Counted from the first letter of the stretch, positions 41,770 through 54,350 are shown. The stretch: DNA of 64,000 nt from Flectonema sp. DT1601 (GCA_964019425.1 OZ025829.1:496001-560000); one strand, 5' to 3'. Program-made: numbers and translations. Notes: a model not told the origin generated them from the letters alone.

Positions 41770-42253
41770 GTAACTTCTGGTTCTGTATTCCTTATCCTAA
41801 ACAGGCTCCTGGATCACACCAATTTATTTGCTACACGAATAGCCCCGTGGTACAATAACATTGAAGTGAATGGTTCAGAGTTCCTTGTTTGCGATTATTA
41901 TTTTATACAAAATACTCTCTAATTACGATCGTCTAAAAGTAAAAAGATGAAGCTGCTCAACACTGTGGCCCTGATAGTGCATCGCGAAAAGGCCTCTTGT
42001 TTAGTAGTGCTTCTCTGATATGGATGTGATGAATCACAGAAACGAAAAGAGCATAATGAAAAAAACAAAAAAGGGGATTCCTTTCCCCCTCTTGCCACTG
42101 AACTAACTTCATGCTGTTTCGGAAGAAAAGATGATAAAAAAATAGAACTTCTTTCAGATATATATTCTGTGCTTATATTATTATTAATTCATTCGTAAAC
42201 GGAGTGGTAATTAGATTTAATATTTTCACACAGCTCACACACTCTTCATTAAG

Positions 42254-42916
42254 ATGACCTTCACCCTTCCAGCTCTTCCATGGGCCATTGACGCTCTCGC
42301 CGCCAAGGGAATCTCTGCTGAACAGGTTGACTTCCACTACAACAAACATCACAAAGGTTACGTCACCAAGTTGAACGCTGCTGCTGAGAGCAGACCAGAA
42401 CTGAAGGATGCGAAGATTGAGGATCTCATCAACAAGAAGGACGCCACCTACAACCTTGCTGCTCAGATCTGGAACCACACCTTCTACTGGAACTGCATGT
42501 ATGTATTCTTGTTATTCGTTGTTTTGTAGAAGTTAGTTGTGAATACTCACTACGTAGAAATCTACTCAAAACTAACTCAAAACAGGTCACCAAATGGTGG
42601 AGGAGAACCAACTGGAGCTGTTAAGGATCAGATTACTAAGGACTTCGGATCATTTGATGAGATGAAGAAGCAATTCTCTGCTGCCGCTGCTGGTCACTTC
42701 GGATCTGGATGGGCCTGGTTGGTGAAGGACGGAGACAAGCTCCGTGTGCACCAGACTCACGATGCTGGATGCCCATTGTCTGAGGGACTGAAGCCTGTTT
42801 TGACTTGTGATGTTTGGGAACACGCGTTCTACATTGATTACCGTAACGACAAGGCAAAGTACGTTGAGACCTTCTGGAACACCGTGAACTGGGAATTCGT
42901 AAACAGCCAGTTGTAA
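42254..42916 (+). CDS. Iron superoxide dismutase, tandem copy 2
   Basis: Exons 42254-42498 and 42586-42916; the protein is identical to copy 1. Only synonymous and intronic differences are seen, such as GAGCAG to GAACAG at the EQ codons and CTAATCAAAA to CTACTCAAAA in the intron. The spacer before it (41770-42253) carries its own TTTTCACACAG acceptor (ending 42233), as expected if each copy matures as a separate mRNA. Confidence 0.97.
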
Positions 42917-43401
42917 GTAACTTCTTGTTCTGTATTCCTTATCCTAAACAGGCTCCTGGATCTCACCAATTTATTTGCTACACGAATAGCCCCGTGGTAT
43001 AATAACATTGAAGTGAATGGTTCAGAGTTCCTTGTTTGCGATTATTATTTTATACAAAATACTCTCTAATTACGATCGTCTAAAAGTAAAAAGATGAAGC
43101 TGCTCAACACTGTGGCCCTGATAGTGCATCGCGAAAAGGCCTCTTGTTTAGTAGTGCTTCTCTGATATGGATGTGATGAATCACAGAAACGAAAAGAGCA
43201 TAATGAAAAAAACAAAAAAGGGGATTCCTTTCCCCCTCTTGCCACTGAACTAACTTCATGCTGTTTCGGAAGAAAAGATGATAAAAAAATAGAACTTCTT
43301 TCAGATATATATTCTGTGCTTATATTATTATTAATCCATTCGTAAACGGAGTGGTAATTAGATTTATTATTTCACACAGCTCACACACGCTCTTCATTAA
43401 G

Positions 43402-44064
43402 ATGACCTTCACCCTTCCAGCTCTTCCATGGGCCATTGACGCTCTCGCCGCCAAGGGAATCTCTGCTGAACAGGTTGACTTCCACTACAACAAACATCAC
43501 AAAGGTTACGTCACCAAGTTGAACGCTGCTGCTGAGAGCAGACCAGAATTGAAGGATGCGAAGATTGAGGATCTCATCAACAAGAAGGACGCCACCTACA
43601 ACCTTGCTGCTCAGATCTGGAACCACACTTTCTACTGGAACTGCATGTATGTATTCTTGTTATTCGTTGTTTTGTAGAAGTTAGTTGTGAATACTCACTA
43701 CGTAGAAATCTACTCAAAACTAACTCAAAACAGGTCACCAAATGGTGGAGGAGAACCAACTGGAGCTGTTAAGGATCAGATTACTAAGGACTTCGGATCA
43801 TTTGATGAGATGAAGAAGCAATTCTCTGCTGCCGCTGCTGGTCACTTCGGATCTGGATGGGCCTGGTTGGTGAAGGACGGAGACAAGCTCCGTGTGCACC
43901 AGACTCACGATGCTGGATGCCCATTATCTGAGGGACTGAAGCCTGTTTTGACTTGTGATGTTTGGGAACACGCGTTCTACATTGATTACCGTAACGACAA
44001 GGCAAAGTACGTTGAGACCTTCTGGAACACCGTGAACTGGGAATTCGTAAACAGCCAGTTGTAA
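43402..44064 (+). CDS. Iron superoxide dismutase, tandem copy 3
   Basis: Exons 43402-43646 and 43734-44064; same 191-aa protein. It differs from copy 2 by silent changes (for example CTG to TTG at the SRPEL leucine and TTG to TTA in CPLSE) and by a short indel just before the acceptor (ATTTATTATTTCACACAG). The spacer upstream is 485 bp. Confidence 0.97.
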
Positions 44065-44548
44065 GTAACTTCTTGTTCTGTATTCCTTATCCTAAACAGG
44101 CTCCTGGATCTCACCAATTTATTTGCTACACGAATAGCCCCGTGGTACAATAACATTGAAGTGAATGGTTCAGAGTTCCTTGTTTGCGATTATTATTTTA
44201 TACAAAATACTCTCTAATTACGATCGTCTAAAAGTAAAAAGATGAAGCTGCTCAACACTGTGGCCCTGATAGTGCATCGCGAAAAGGCCTCTTGTTTAGT
44301 AGTGCTTCTCTGATATGGATGTGATGAATCACAGAAACGAAAACATAATTACGAAAAAAATAAAAAAGGGGATTCCTTTCCCCCTCTTGCTACTGAACTA
44401 ACTTCATGCTGTTTCGGAAGAAAAGATGATAAAAAAATAGAACTTCTTTCAGATATATATTCTGTGCTTATATTATTATTAATCCATTCGTAAACGGAGT
44501 GGTAATTAGATTTAATATTTTCACACAGCTCACACACTCTTCATTAAG

Positions 44549-45211
44549 ATGACCTTCACCCTTCCAGCTCTTCCATGGGCCATTGACGCTCTCGCCGCCA
44601 AGGGAATCTCTGCTGAGCAGGTTGACTTCCACTACAACAAACATCACAAAGGTTACGTCACCAAGTTGAACGCTGCTGCTGAGAGCAGACCAGAATTGAA
44701 GGATGCGAAGATTGAGGATCTCATCAACAAGAAGGACGCCACCTACAACCTTGCTGCTCAGATCTGGAACCACACCTTCTACTGGAACTGCATGTATGTA
44801 TTCTTGTTATTCGTTGTTTTGTAGAAGTTAGTTGTGAATACTCACTACGTAGAAATCTAATCAAAACTAACTCAAAACAGGTCACCAAATGGTGGAGGAG
44901 AACCAACTGGAGCTGTTAAGGATCAGATTACTAAGGACTTCGGATCATTTGATGAGATGAAAAAGCAATTCTCTGCTGCCGCTGCTGGTCACTTCGGATC
45001 TGGATGGGCCTGGTTGGTGAAGGACGGAGACAAGCTCCGTGTGCACCAGACTCACGATGCTGGATGCCCATTATCTGAGGGACTGAAGCCTGTTCTGACT
45101 TGTGATGTTTGGGAACACGCGTTCTACATTGATTACCGTAACGACAAGGCAAAGTACGTTGAGACCTTCTGGAACACCGTGAACTGGGAATTCGTGAACA
45201 GCCAGTTGTAA
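44549..45211 (+). CDS. Iron superoxide dismutase, tandem copy 4
   Basis: Exons 44549-44793 and 44881-45211; same 191-aa protein. Its 3' flank matches the others for about 45 bp after the stop, then diverges, so this is the last unit. The spacer before it carries a small rearrangement (CATAATTACG in place of GAGCATAATG near 44344). Confidence 0.97.
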
Positions 45212-45974
45212 GTAACTTCTTGTTCTGTATTCCTTATCCTAAACAGGCTCCTGGATCACACGTATGTACCCCAAAATTATTTACTACTGAATAGCCCCGT
45301 AGTGCAATGTGGGTGTGGGAGGTCCTGAGAGTTCTGTTTGAAAGCTAGTGTGAAAAGTACACAGTATTTTGAGATTTATTTTATTTTAATTTCAATGAAT
45401 TGATTATAAAGGTGACCAATGGAAAAAAAAAAAAAAAATTAAAAAAAATAACAACAATAAGAACACGCGTTCGAATTGAGGATGGAGAGAAAAAAAAAAA
45501 AAAAAAAACTTAAGCATCTCTTCCTCATGCATTTAACATTTTTACCTTTCCTTTCCTTTTCGTTTTTTTTTTCCTTTTGCGGTGTGTATACCGCTTCTTT
45601 TTTCGATAAAAAAAAAACTTTTTTTTTTTCTTTCCTCAGAATTTCGGAGCTAAAAAAAGAATGTTTGACTGCACACGTAAACGGTTGACTGTTTCGTGAA
45701 TGAATAAAAATATTTTTTAAAAGTGAATACAACTCTTTATTACCAAAATACCAAAAAAGATAAAAAGAACTTCTGTTTTTGAGCTGCGAACGAAACTCTG
45801 ATGAGTGTTTTATCGTTGTGAAATCACCCAGTTCATTATCTCAGACATGCTCATGAAGAAGTTGTGGTCACTGTTGAAATTTTGTGATCCAAAAAAAAAA
45901 AAATAAATAAAAAACATAATTCCCTTTTTTTTTTTTCACAGTTAGCTTATTTCATAACTTCCATTTTTATTAAA
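45212..45974. other. Spacer after the SOD array
   Basis: No gene seen. After about 45 bp of SOD-unit sequence it becomes ordinary AT-rich spacer with A/T homopolymers. A strong acceptor-like tract (T run, then CACAG, ending 45941) stands 33 nt before the next ATG. Confidence 0.5.
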
Positions 45975-46649
45975 ATGCCACGCAGACAGTCTCAGGCTTG
46001 GCTTAACAGCGGCATCAGCCTTCGCAAACCCGGTGACTGGATTTGCAACTGTGGAACTCGCAACTTTAAATGGAGAGGTTCTTGTTGCAAGTGTGGAGCT
46101 CAAGGTGAAAAGTCATCCACTCCAATCATGACTGGGTGGGACTTAGCTCTCAGGGGATGGAGAAACAACCGTGCTAATCAACCTGCTAAATCAACACCAT
46201 CTTGTAGTACAGGTCCATCAAGTGAGGGTGATCAGTCCCCAAGGTTTATGCCATCTCCTTGTGCTGTACCATCTCAGGTTAGAGAAGCAGAATGTGCATC
46301 ACCGAGGATTATTGAAGCGCCTAAAGAGAAAGGGAATATCAGTAATTGGATTTCACAGCATTTGGCTGATGCGTACCTGTCAGATGAATCAGAGTCTGAG
46401 TCCGAATGTGAATCAGATGATAGCATCCAACTGAGGGGAGATCCGGCAAAGGCTCCGTCACCTGCTTCATATGTTCCATCCATCCCATCAAGTTTTGGAG
46501 AACCAACTCCTGGACCACAAACACCATCTGAAGGAGGAGGGTCTTATGAACATGAAGAAGAAGATCCAACTGAAGTTCTTAGATTGGTAGAAAGATTAAA
46601 ACAACTCCAACAAGAAGAAGACTTCTTATACACGACGGATGATGAATAA
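45975..46649 (+). CDS. Small protein with a RanBP2-type zinc finger
   Basis: A single-exon protein of 224 aa. Residues 18-42 (KPGDWICNCGTRNFKWRGSC, then CKCGA) form a RanBP2-type finger: GDW start, conserved NF and R, and four zinc cysteines. The first pair is spaced C-x-C instead of the usual C-x2-C. Fingers of this type bind single-stranded RNA or ubiquitin; the NF..R residues resemble the ZRANB2/RNA-binding kind. The rest is disordered and Pro/Ser-rich, with an acidic Ser/Glu stretch (SDESESESECESDD, about 136-149) and a short C-terminal helix (TEVLRLVERLKQLQQEED). It is probably an RNA-processing or adaptor protein, but the role is not set by the sequence. Confidence 0.78.
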   Translation: MPRRQSQAWLNSGISLRKPGDWICNCGTRNFKWRGSCCKCGAQGEKSSTPIMTGWDLALRGWRNNRANQPAKSTPSCSTGPSSEGDQSPRFMPSPCAVPSQVREAECASPRIIEAPKEKGNISNWISQHLADAYLSDESESESECESDDSIQLRGDPAKAPSPASYVPSIPSSFGEPTPGPQTPSEGGGSYEHEEEDPTEVLRLVERLKQLQQEEDFLYTTDDE

Positions 46650-49088
46650 AATAATTTTCTGTAGAGTATTTTCAGATTGCTATGACAAAAAAAAAATGCT
46701 TAACATTTACTTGCGTTCTATTTACTGTGGTATATAATTGTTGAGTTGTTACCTCATTGCGACTACTGATATCCTAAAAAAAAAAAAAAAAAAAAAGATT
46801 TTTGTTATCTGGAGGCTTTTCCCCCATTTTCCCCTAATTTGGCTGTGTAGTTGTCTTTCTTTCTTTTTGATTTTCTTTCTCTTTCTTCCTGCTAAGCAAA
46901 ATACCTGAATTTCTTGAACATCGATTCTAAAATAAAAAACATAATAGTATCACCCTCGTTTTTATAGGGGTTGAAATCCTCTTTTTTTTAAAAAAAAAAA
47001 AAAAGAAAAAAAAGGGGGAAAAATAAAAAATAAAATTAAAAAAAAAACTGCTGTGGTGTGCCTGATCGTTTTTTTTTTCTTCTTCTTTTTCTTTCTTCTT
47101 GTTTGTGATAACGACAATATTCTTACTGGCCGAAACGTTCATGTACATATAAAAAAAAAAAAAAAAAAAATAAATAAAGTTGTTGTAGAACAAAAACCTA
47201 CTTGTCGTGCGTCGTTTTTTTTTTCATTGCAGGAAAAAAAATGAGAAAAACCTTCTGATATCATTTATTTAATAGTTCATCGCCGACAGTTTTTCACTCC
47301 CCGTCCCTCGTTGATAATTAGTTGTACAAAAGAGTGCAGTGTAGGAGGAGCCCATGTTTTTTTGTATTTTTTTTTTTTTATATTTTCTTTTGATTGTTTT
47401 TTCGCGTACCAGTTTTGTTCCAGAGGGAGTCATGACCGACTTCAAAAAAACAACTGTCAAACAGCGACTAGACTGGTGCCAATGCAAGGTAACTGGTTGT
47501 AATTTTTATTTTTTATTTTCATCCAAATTCTGTTATGCTGTAGCAGCCTAATGGAAAAAAAAAAAAAAAAAAAAAAAAACCCAGCGTTTTAGTATTTTGG
47601 GGTGCGGCGTGTTATTGCTGCATGTTATTGTTTTTTTATCTTAAACAAACGTTACACGACCTCAAGATGAAGGGTTTTTCAGGTTGATTTTCCTTCCCAA
47701 TAAAAACCCCTAAAAAAAAAAACCCCCCTTTTCGGTATCTGAATAATTATCTCCTCTTTTTTTTTTTTTTTAGTGGGCAAAAAAAAAAAAAAAAAAACAC
47801 ATAATCCCACTATGTAAATAATCACTGCCTGTGTGTTTGTTGTATGGACTTTCTTAGAAGCACTGAAACGAGATAACAAGGTGGTCTGTACGGAAGACTA
47901 TTTCCCACCCGCCTAAAGTTTGCATGGTGTTCGTCATAAAACGAATTTCTATAAAGATCAAAAAAAAAACGTGTATCAGTGAACATTACTCCAAACAAGA
48001 TTTTTTGTCGAAAAAAAAAAAAAAAAAATCGAACTGGCAGAGATTCGAACTTGATTTCCTTTAATTCTCAAAAGATCATAATTATTCAAAAAAAAAAAAA
48101 AAAAAAAAAGGAAATTATATTAGTTCACTGTGTCTCAAAATAGAATCTTATTTTTATTTTATATTTTATATTTTTTATTTGTTATTTCCTCGACTTCCCT
48201 AATTAAGTTAGTGGAAGAGGAACTTATGACACAGCAAACTGATAATCTCACAGAGAACGAACGTGTGTCAATTTTTCATCGTTTCTTTCTTTTCTTTTCT
48301 TCCTTTTTTTTAAATTTATCATCACTTAATAATTGTCATCAAATCGGGAAATTTTTTTAAATATGAGCGATCTACTTTATTGTTGGTTCTCTTGGATAGT
48401 CGTATCGTCCTTTATCAACGAATAAATGATGGATATTGTGTGAACACCCGAAATTTCAACCTCTGTACCTGTAAAAGAAGAGAGGTAGAAAGCAATGGAC
48501 ATGGAATATACTCTAGAATTAAGTTTTTTTCTTCTTTCAACTCTTTTCTTATCCTCGTTTTCTTTTTGATCCAAAAAAAAAAAAAAAAAAAAAAAAATTT
48601 ATAATCTTGCAGGATTGTGAACCTGAAATGTGAATTGAACAAAAAAAACAAAAAAAAAATATGTAGAACACGTGCTTCGCTTTCCCTTTTAGTTGTAGTT
48701 TGAATCTTTCTTGGAGAATGAGGTAGCCGACTAGTGTCCGTGCCTTACCAGAACCCGAAATTCATTTGAATCTGTTCGTTACCATTATCGTATATTAAGA
48801 AGCGCAAAGGCTCCCTCTCAAAACCCTTTAAAAAAAAAAAAAAAAAAAAAAAGGTTACTGTTTACAGTTCACTTTTTAACTCTTTTAAAATTGAACCTTG
48901 TTTCGTTTTTTTTTCCTTCTTCTTCTTCATCCTTCTTTCAGTTTTTTTTTTTTTTAAATTTTTTTTTATTTTTTTTCGAGCCGAACAAATTTCCCGTTGT
49001 AAGCCACGTAGAGGGATATAGGCACACCAGTCTTCTTCTATTCTTGCACTTTGATTGCACTTCAGCAACAGGGATTCATCGATTTTCT

Positions 49089-49123
<35 letters not shown>

Positions 49124-49149
49124 TTTTTTTAATTTTAAAACCATCAACG

Positions 49150-49275
49150 TATAGTTGGATGTAAGTCCAACTTTTGTACACGTTTTACGCAAAAGACCCC
49201 TTTTATGGGTTCTTGGGTAAAGCTTAATGTACATGAACACACCTTATCCTCTTTAACGGTTTAAAAAGAGGCAAC
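49150..49275. ncRNA. Candidate structured RNA with three successive hairpins
   Basis: Three stems stand in a row. AGTTGGA/TCCAACT (49153-49172) has 7 bp. AAGACCC/GGGTTCTT (49193-49214) has 7 bp with one bulge. CCTCTTT/AAAGAGG (49248-49271) has 7 bp. The segment has normal base complexity between homopolymers and no open frame. No family was recognised and the strand is unknown, because hairpins read the same on both. Confidence 0.3.
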
Positions 49276-51556
49276 AACAGTCCTGCAATCGTGCACTTTT
49301 AAGGGAAAAAAAAAAAGGAAAAAAAAAAATGTAGTGTTAGTCGCGTTAGGGGTACTGGGAAATCAACAATGTCGTCTAACTGCTTATATTAGGTAGGATT
49401 GTATCTCTTTATTTCTCATGGTCGCTCATGTCAGGGAATCATTCCTCATAGCAATATATTTATTTTCCCTCTCTCTGTTCAGTGCAAATACTCATTCGGT
49501 CAGCAAAATATTCTTTATCGAGGCGTATGACTTAATATACGCGCCTTAAGGTATACTACAGAAAGAAAAATAAAATAAAAATAAATGTGTTGATCTCCTT
49601 GAAAGAAATCAACTCGGGAATCGCTCTCGGTTACTGTATTTTCTTATTGCTTCACAGATTGTGTTGTTGTGATTAAGATAAAATTTTAGACAAAAAAAAA
49701 AAAAAAGAAAATGAAAATCTTGTTGTTTCCTTCGATTTTTTTTATTCCCTCTCATGCGTCCCCCCTTGTGGGTATCGTATATGTGTGCGAAAACAAAAAC
49801 AAGAAAAAAAAAAAATAATAATTTTCGTATGAACTTGTTAGCTTAATAAGCTAAACCATGGAAAAAATCCCTACTCTCTCTCTCTCGACATAGGCCCGTT
49901 TATTCGACAGACCTAAGTAGTATCGTTATGTGTATTGCATGCGTAAGTGACTGAATGATAAAAGAAATGGAAGTTGAGCCTCTCTTTTCTGTCTCTCTTG
50001 TTCTTTAAGAACTTTTATCGATTAATTTTTTGTTTTCTCTTTTTCTTCAATCTTTCGTATTATTTCTTATTCGTTTTTTCCTTTAAAGTGGTCGCTAATA
50101 ACAGTGTATCAATCTATATTTTATATTTATAATTTTTTTTTTATATAAAATTATTTTATTTTATGACTATTTCCTTATTCATCCCAAGCTTCGTTAAGCG
50201 ATGAGTAGCGAAGAAGAAAGAAGACAACTACCAGTCATTGCCCCCTCATTTTTTTTTTTACCCCTTATTTTGAACTAACAGAAAAGCCTTCTTGAGGGTA
50301 AACTTCCTATTGAGTGGCGTGTCAACTATGTTATGAAAAAAAAAAAAAGCCGAAATATTTTTTCCAAAGATGAGGAAAAAAAAAAAAAAAAAAAAAAAAA
50401 AAGCCCCCAGATAACAAACAATTTTAGGTAACATGAATTTATACACAAAAAAAAAAGAAAAAAAACATAAAAACAAAAAAAAAAAAATGCAAGCACCAGA
50501 CCTCATTAGAAGAGCTCTTTGGTGGGAGTGATCTCCTAGTCCACTTTTTAACTATTAATTTATCTAATTGGCAAGCGAATATGAGAATGAACTTGTTTTT
50601 AGGAGCTAAAGACAAAAAAAAAAAAAAAAACGAAAAAGGAAAAAAAAAACTCAAGTACTTGTTACTTTGACAGGAACCTACCTAACTTTTCTTTTTTTTT
50701 TTTTTTTTTCCCCTTTTCCCGTTTACCTTCTTGTTAAACAAAACCAACAGAAACAGAATGACATTAAAAAAAAAACATAGTCTTTTTCTCTACAAAAGAT
50801 TCCTTTTTTTTTTTTTGTTTTTTTTTAATTTCAAAACACTGTGTAGCCGCATCTTTATTAGGTTATTGCGGTGGGCCGTTTGGGGTCTCTTTTTCTTCCA
50901 ATTTTTCTCACGTTTCTTTTTGTTTGGTTTCCATACAAACCCCCCTATTACCCCCCACCAACCTCAAAATTATACAAAGAATAATTTGGGTGTTTGATGT
51001 GCCTAATATGACTCTTGGAGAGAATAAAAAACCCATGGTATAATGCACTCGATATGTTTAATGAAATTTGTATCTCGTGTGAAAAATTCTATTTTAAGTG
51101 AATGTTTGCTGTATCCCCCTTGTCCTCCCCAACATCTTTCCCCTGGCCTTCAGCTGATAAAGAAATATAAGGAACTTAGGCATAAAGAACGTTGTGTAGT
51201 ACCGACCGAAGAAATGACATGGATGTCGTAAGCGAAGGGCATCGCATGCACTCCCTCGAATCTCTCATTTTTTCTTTCTCTCTCTCTCTCACTCTCTCTC
51301 TTTCGGATCGACTATGACATGCAGTGGTCTCTGCTCGTCGACACCGTTGTAGCTTAATGGATTTTAAAGGCATCTGGACTGACGATGAAGGGAGTTCTTT
51401 CTGCTGTCCATTCTCTCTTTTTATCTGGAAAAAAAAAAAAATAAATTGCGAAAAAAAAAAAAAAAAGAAAAATTTAATTCTCGTTATGTAAATTCGTCTT
51501 TTCTTAGCAAAACGAATCGTATCCACCTCTGCAGCGTGTAAGCGTCTGTCAATCTT

Positions 51557-51632
51557 AGAAAATTGGCGATAACTGCCTTGTCTCTGACGTCCTTTCATGC
51601 ACGCAGCGGGTTGTTGCTAAGATTGACTTAAA
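51557..51632 (+). repeat. Dispersed element, short copy ending in A run
   Basis: Shares AAAATTGGCG, then GTCTCT and CATGCA.GC.G.GGT with 53030-53100 and ends in an A run. It is probably a decayed short retroelement copy. Confidence 0.4.
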
Positions 51633-53029
51633 AAAAACCCATGGTGATACTTTACTGCTATGCCTTCCAATCAATTATTTATTTACCGCGAACCTTTTTT
51701 TTTTTAATGCAAAAAGGTACAACATGAAGATATATAAGGCTATTTTGTCTGTGGGGGGTTGTACTTTTTTTTTTTTTTTTTTTTTTTTCATTTTTCTTCA
51801 TCTTCGTATCTTCTTTCAAGTATCCGCCTTAAGTTATAGTGTGGTACCAGTTAGATAAACAGTAAGAGATTGTTACAAGATAACCCCTCCTTCCCAGCCA
51901 TTCATAGATTTGCATGATTTGCTCAACGTAAAATCTTCAAAATTCTTAAAAGCTGTAGTATTACTAGTCCGTATTGATTTTTTTAATTTGTTTACTTTAT
52001 TTATAACGTTTCTGTTCATGTACCATGACTGTGTTCAGAAAAGTCTAGGGTTCATTGTATAACTGTCTCCGTCAGCGTTTTTTTGCTGTGAGCGTCTGTC
52101 AGATATATTGAACGTATTAGTAAGGACTTTTCTTGGGCTTTACTTTTCGATCTGAGCAGCTGTGCCAGCAACAAACAATGTTGCGAATATAAGCCAGCGT
52201 CATTCGCCTTTTTTTTTCTTTTGTTTCTTCCTTCCCTTTCCTTTTATATAGTCGTCCATTTTTTTTTTTTTATATATTTTTTTTTTTCGAAAAAAAAAAA
52301 AAATTCTTATTCAGCAAGGTTTACATGGATGTGATTGCACATGTTCTGTGGGAACTTTATTGAAGCTTTCCTCATATTTTAGAATTCTGAGGCAGCGTCA
52401 CATGTTGCTGCAAATGATTCCTTTTTTACAAGCAAAATACTCGTCTTGATTAGACAAGGCAGTATAACCCCTGAAATTGATAACTAGTACTCTCTTTGAT
52501 GCTTTTGCTTTATACATGAACTATCTCTGGAGAGTGTAGCTATTCTTAGCAAGCGGTTGCAACTATAAGTCAGATTTAAAAAAAAAAAAAAAATTATTAT
52601 TATTATTATTTTGATTGAACGATCCATCTTCTTCCTTTATTATATCAAATTGAAAAAAAAAAAAAAAAAAAAAACTTTTCATTTTCTTTCGGAGAAGTGA
52701 TGTAGCTTAACTACACTATTTATTACACTGAATCAGTGGTAGCTAAAACAAATTTTTATATATTTCTTTCTTTCTTTTTTTTTTTTTTTCCAGAAAAAAA
52801 AAAAACCCTCCAAAGTGATCAATTTTTCTGTTCTCCTTATTTTATTTTATTTTCATTCAACTCTCCTCCCCCTAATTTTTTTTTGTGTGATTTTTTTGTG
52901 CGAAAAAAAAAAAAAAAGATAAAAAAATAAAAATGAAAAAGTCTTCGGTAGGTACTACATAATAAAATTAAAAAAAAAAAAAAATTTGCAAAAAAAAAAG
53001 GATTTGAAAATGATTTTATTCCAATGGCG

Positions 53030-53217
53030 AAAAATTGGCGTTATCAGCCGTCTCTCACACTGCCTGTCTCGTGCATGCGGTGGGTCTTGGAAGTCGCTAC
53101 TTCTGGATCAAACTACGTCTCTTCTCGCCTGTGAGAGTCTCACGGTCGTGGTACCGAATTAGTGGTGCCCCGTGGGCTTCCCCAGGGTTTTGACTTCCCT
53201 GGCTTTCAAAAAAAAAA
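53030..53217 (+). repeat. Dispersed element with A tail (SINE-like or LINE-tail-like)
   Basis: A GC-richer island that starts like 51557 (AAAATTGGCGTTATCAG), continues about 110 bp further and ends in 12 A. It contains GGTACCGAATTAG, close to the LINE 3' UTR's GGTAACCGAATTAG. I read it as a short retroelement copy; no A or B box was recognised. Confidence 0.4.
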
Positions 53218-54174
53218 AAATTATTGACCATTGTGAGATCTTGTCAACAATAGATGTGAGGTTGAAAACACTTACCTACATATTATAAATGGTTGAGAAG
53301 GGTTTTTTTTTTTGTTTTTTTTGCAAACTTTAAAAAAAAAAAAAAGAAGTAATAAGCTGTTGGTTAAGTCGGCTACAATAACAAAAACGCAAAATATGAA
53401 TTTTAAAAAAAAACAAACAAACTAACAAGTAGCAAATTGCTCGTGAACAGATCAATGGCAGTAGTTAGTAGTTTTTCTCTTACTTGAACTTGGCATCCCT
53501 CCCGGCCCTTTACTGAGGTTGGTTCTGTTGCAGTCTAAATAATCCGGGAGTTTATTTATTTATTTATTTATTTTTCTCATTATGACAATGAGAAAATTTC
53601 ACAAGTGTGGCTTTTTTTTTTTTTTTTTTTTCATTGTTTTCTGCAGTCGTGGTAAAAAACATACATTTCATATCAGTGAAGGTTTGACACGATTTTGCAA
53701 GCTGGAAAAAAAAAAAAAAAAAACCGCAGGTTTCGGTGTTCCCCCAATTCTCTTCCCCCTTAGGTACCAGCTGCATGGATCGTTATAATAGTATATAAAA
53801 AAAAAACAAAAAAGAACAAACAATAATAAAACAGCAACACACAAAAAAAAAAAAAAAAAAAAAAAATTGTCTTTTATTCATTTCAGATATCCAAAACCCC
53901 TACTGAAATTGAATTATTATTGGTCTACAATTTCTGTCAGTCGGAGGTCTTTGCACTTTCTATAGTATTATATACTACTGACTGGAAGTAAAGAAATAGG
54001 GACCCTAAAAGCCTTAAAGGTCATGAGTCCCTATTTACACTATAAAAGCCCTTTTGTTGCCCTTCTTTTTATTTTTATGTTTTATTTATTACATCAGAAA
54101 AAAAAAAATCACTTGTATACCCTTGTACAGGGGTCGTGGTATGGAATGGGACTCTTTTTATCCCTTTTCCTCTA

Positions 54175-54350
54175 TGGTTTAATGTAGTTCCGTTTATGTC
54201 TTACTTTTGGAGGCCTACCACGTGCTGACACTCTTTTGGCACGTGTGTTTTGTGGCAACGGGTTACGAGATAAACGCGATGCGGCCGAAGGAACTGATGC
54301 ACAGACAAGTGTTCGGAAAACAAAAAAAAAAAAAAAAAAAAAAAAAAAAT
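54175..54350 (-). pseudogene. Possible decayed transposon end on the minus strand
   Basis: The minus strand reads NPLPQNTRAKRVSARGRPPK and then VRHKR before a stop. MULE transposases often end in such a (G)RPxKxR tail, so this may be a MULE C-terminal relic; an AT-hook-like chance match is as likely. On the plus strand GCACAGACAAGTGTTCGG before a long A run resembles the LINE tail GCACAGACGAGTGTAACC. Confidence 0.25.

Larger units (their letters stand above)
41071..45256 (+). repeat. Four-unit tandem array of the Fe-SOD gene
   Basis: Starts lie at 41107, 42254, 43402 and 44549, so the unit is 1,147 or 1,148 bp. Exons, the 87-bp intron and the 484-485 bp spacers are all nearly identical, with a handful of single-base differences. 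Similarity begins near ATATTTTCACACAG (41071) and stops near GGCTCCTGGATCACAC (45256), so the array has four starts and three complete spacers. The pattern indicates recent amplification or continuing gene conversion. Confidence 0.97.

Noticed and set aside
48028-48060. B-box-like GTTCGAATC on the minus strand, as in a tRNA
   Set aside because: No acceptor stem, D arm or A box can be built around it; at most a tRNA scrap.
51340-51400. tRNA-like TAGCTTAATGGA, then GGCATCTGGACTGACGATGAAG
   Set aside because: It recalls an A box and anticodon arm, but there is no T arm or matching acceptor stem.
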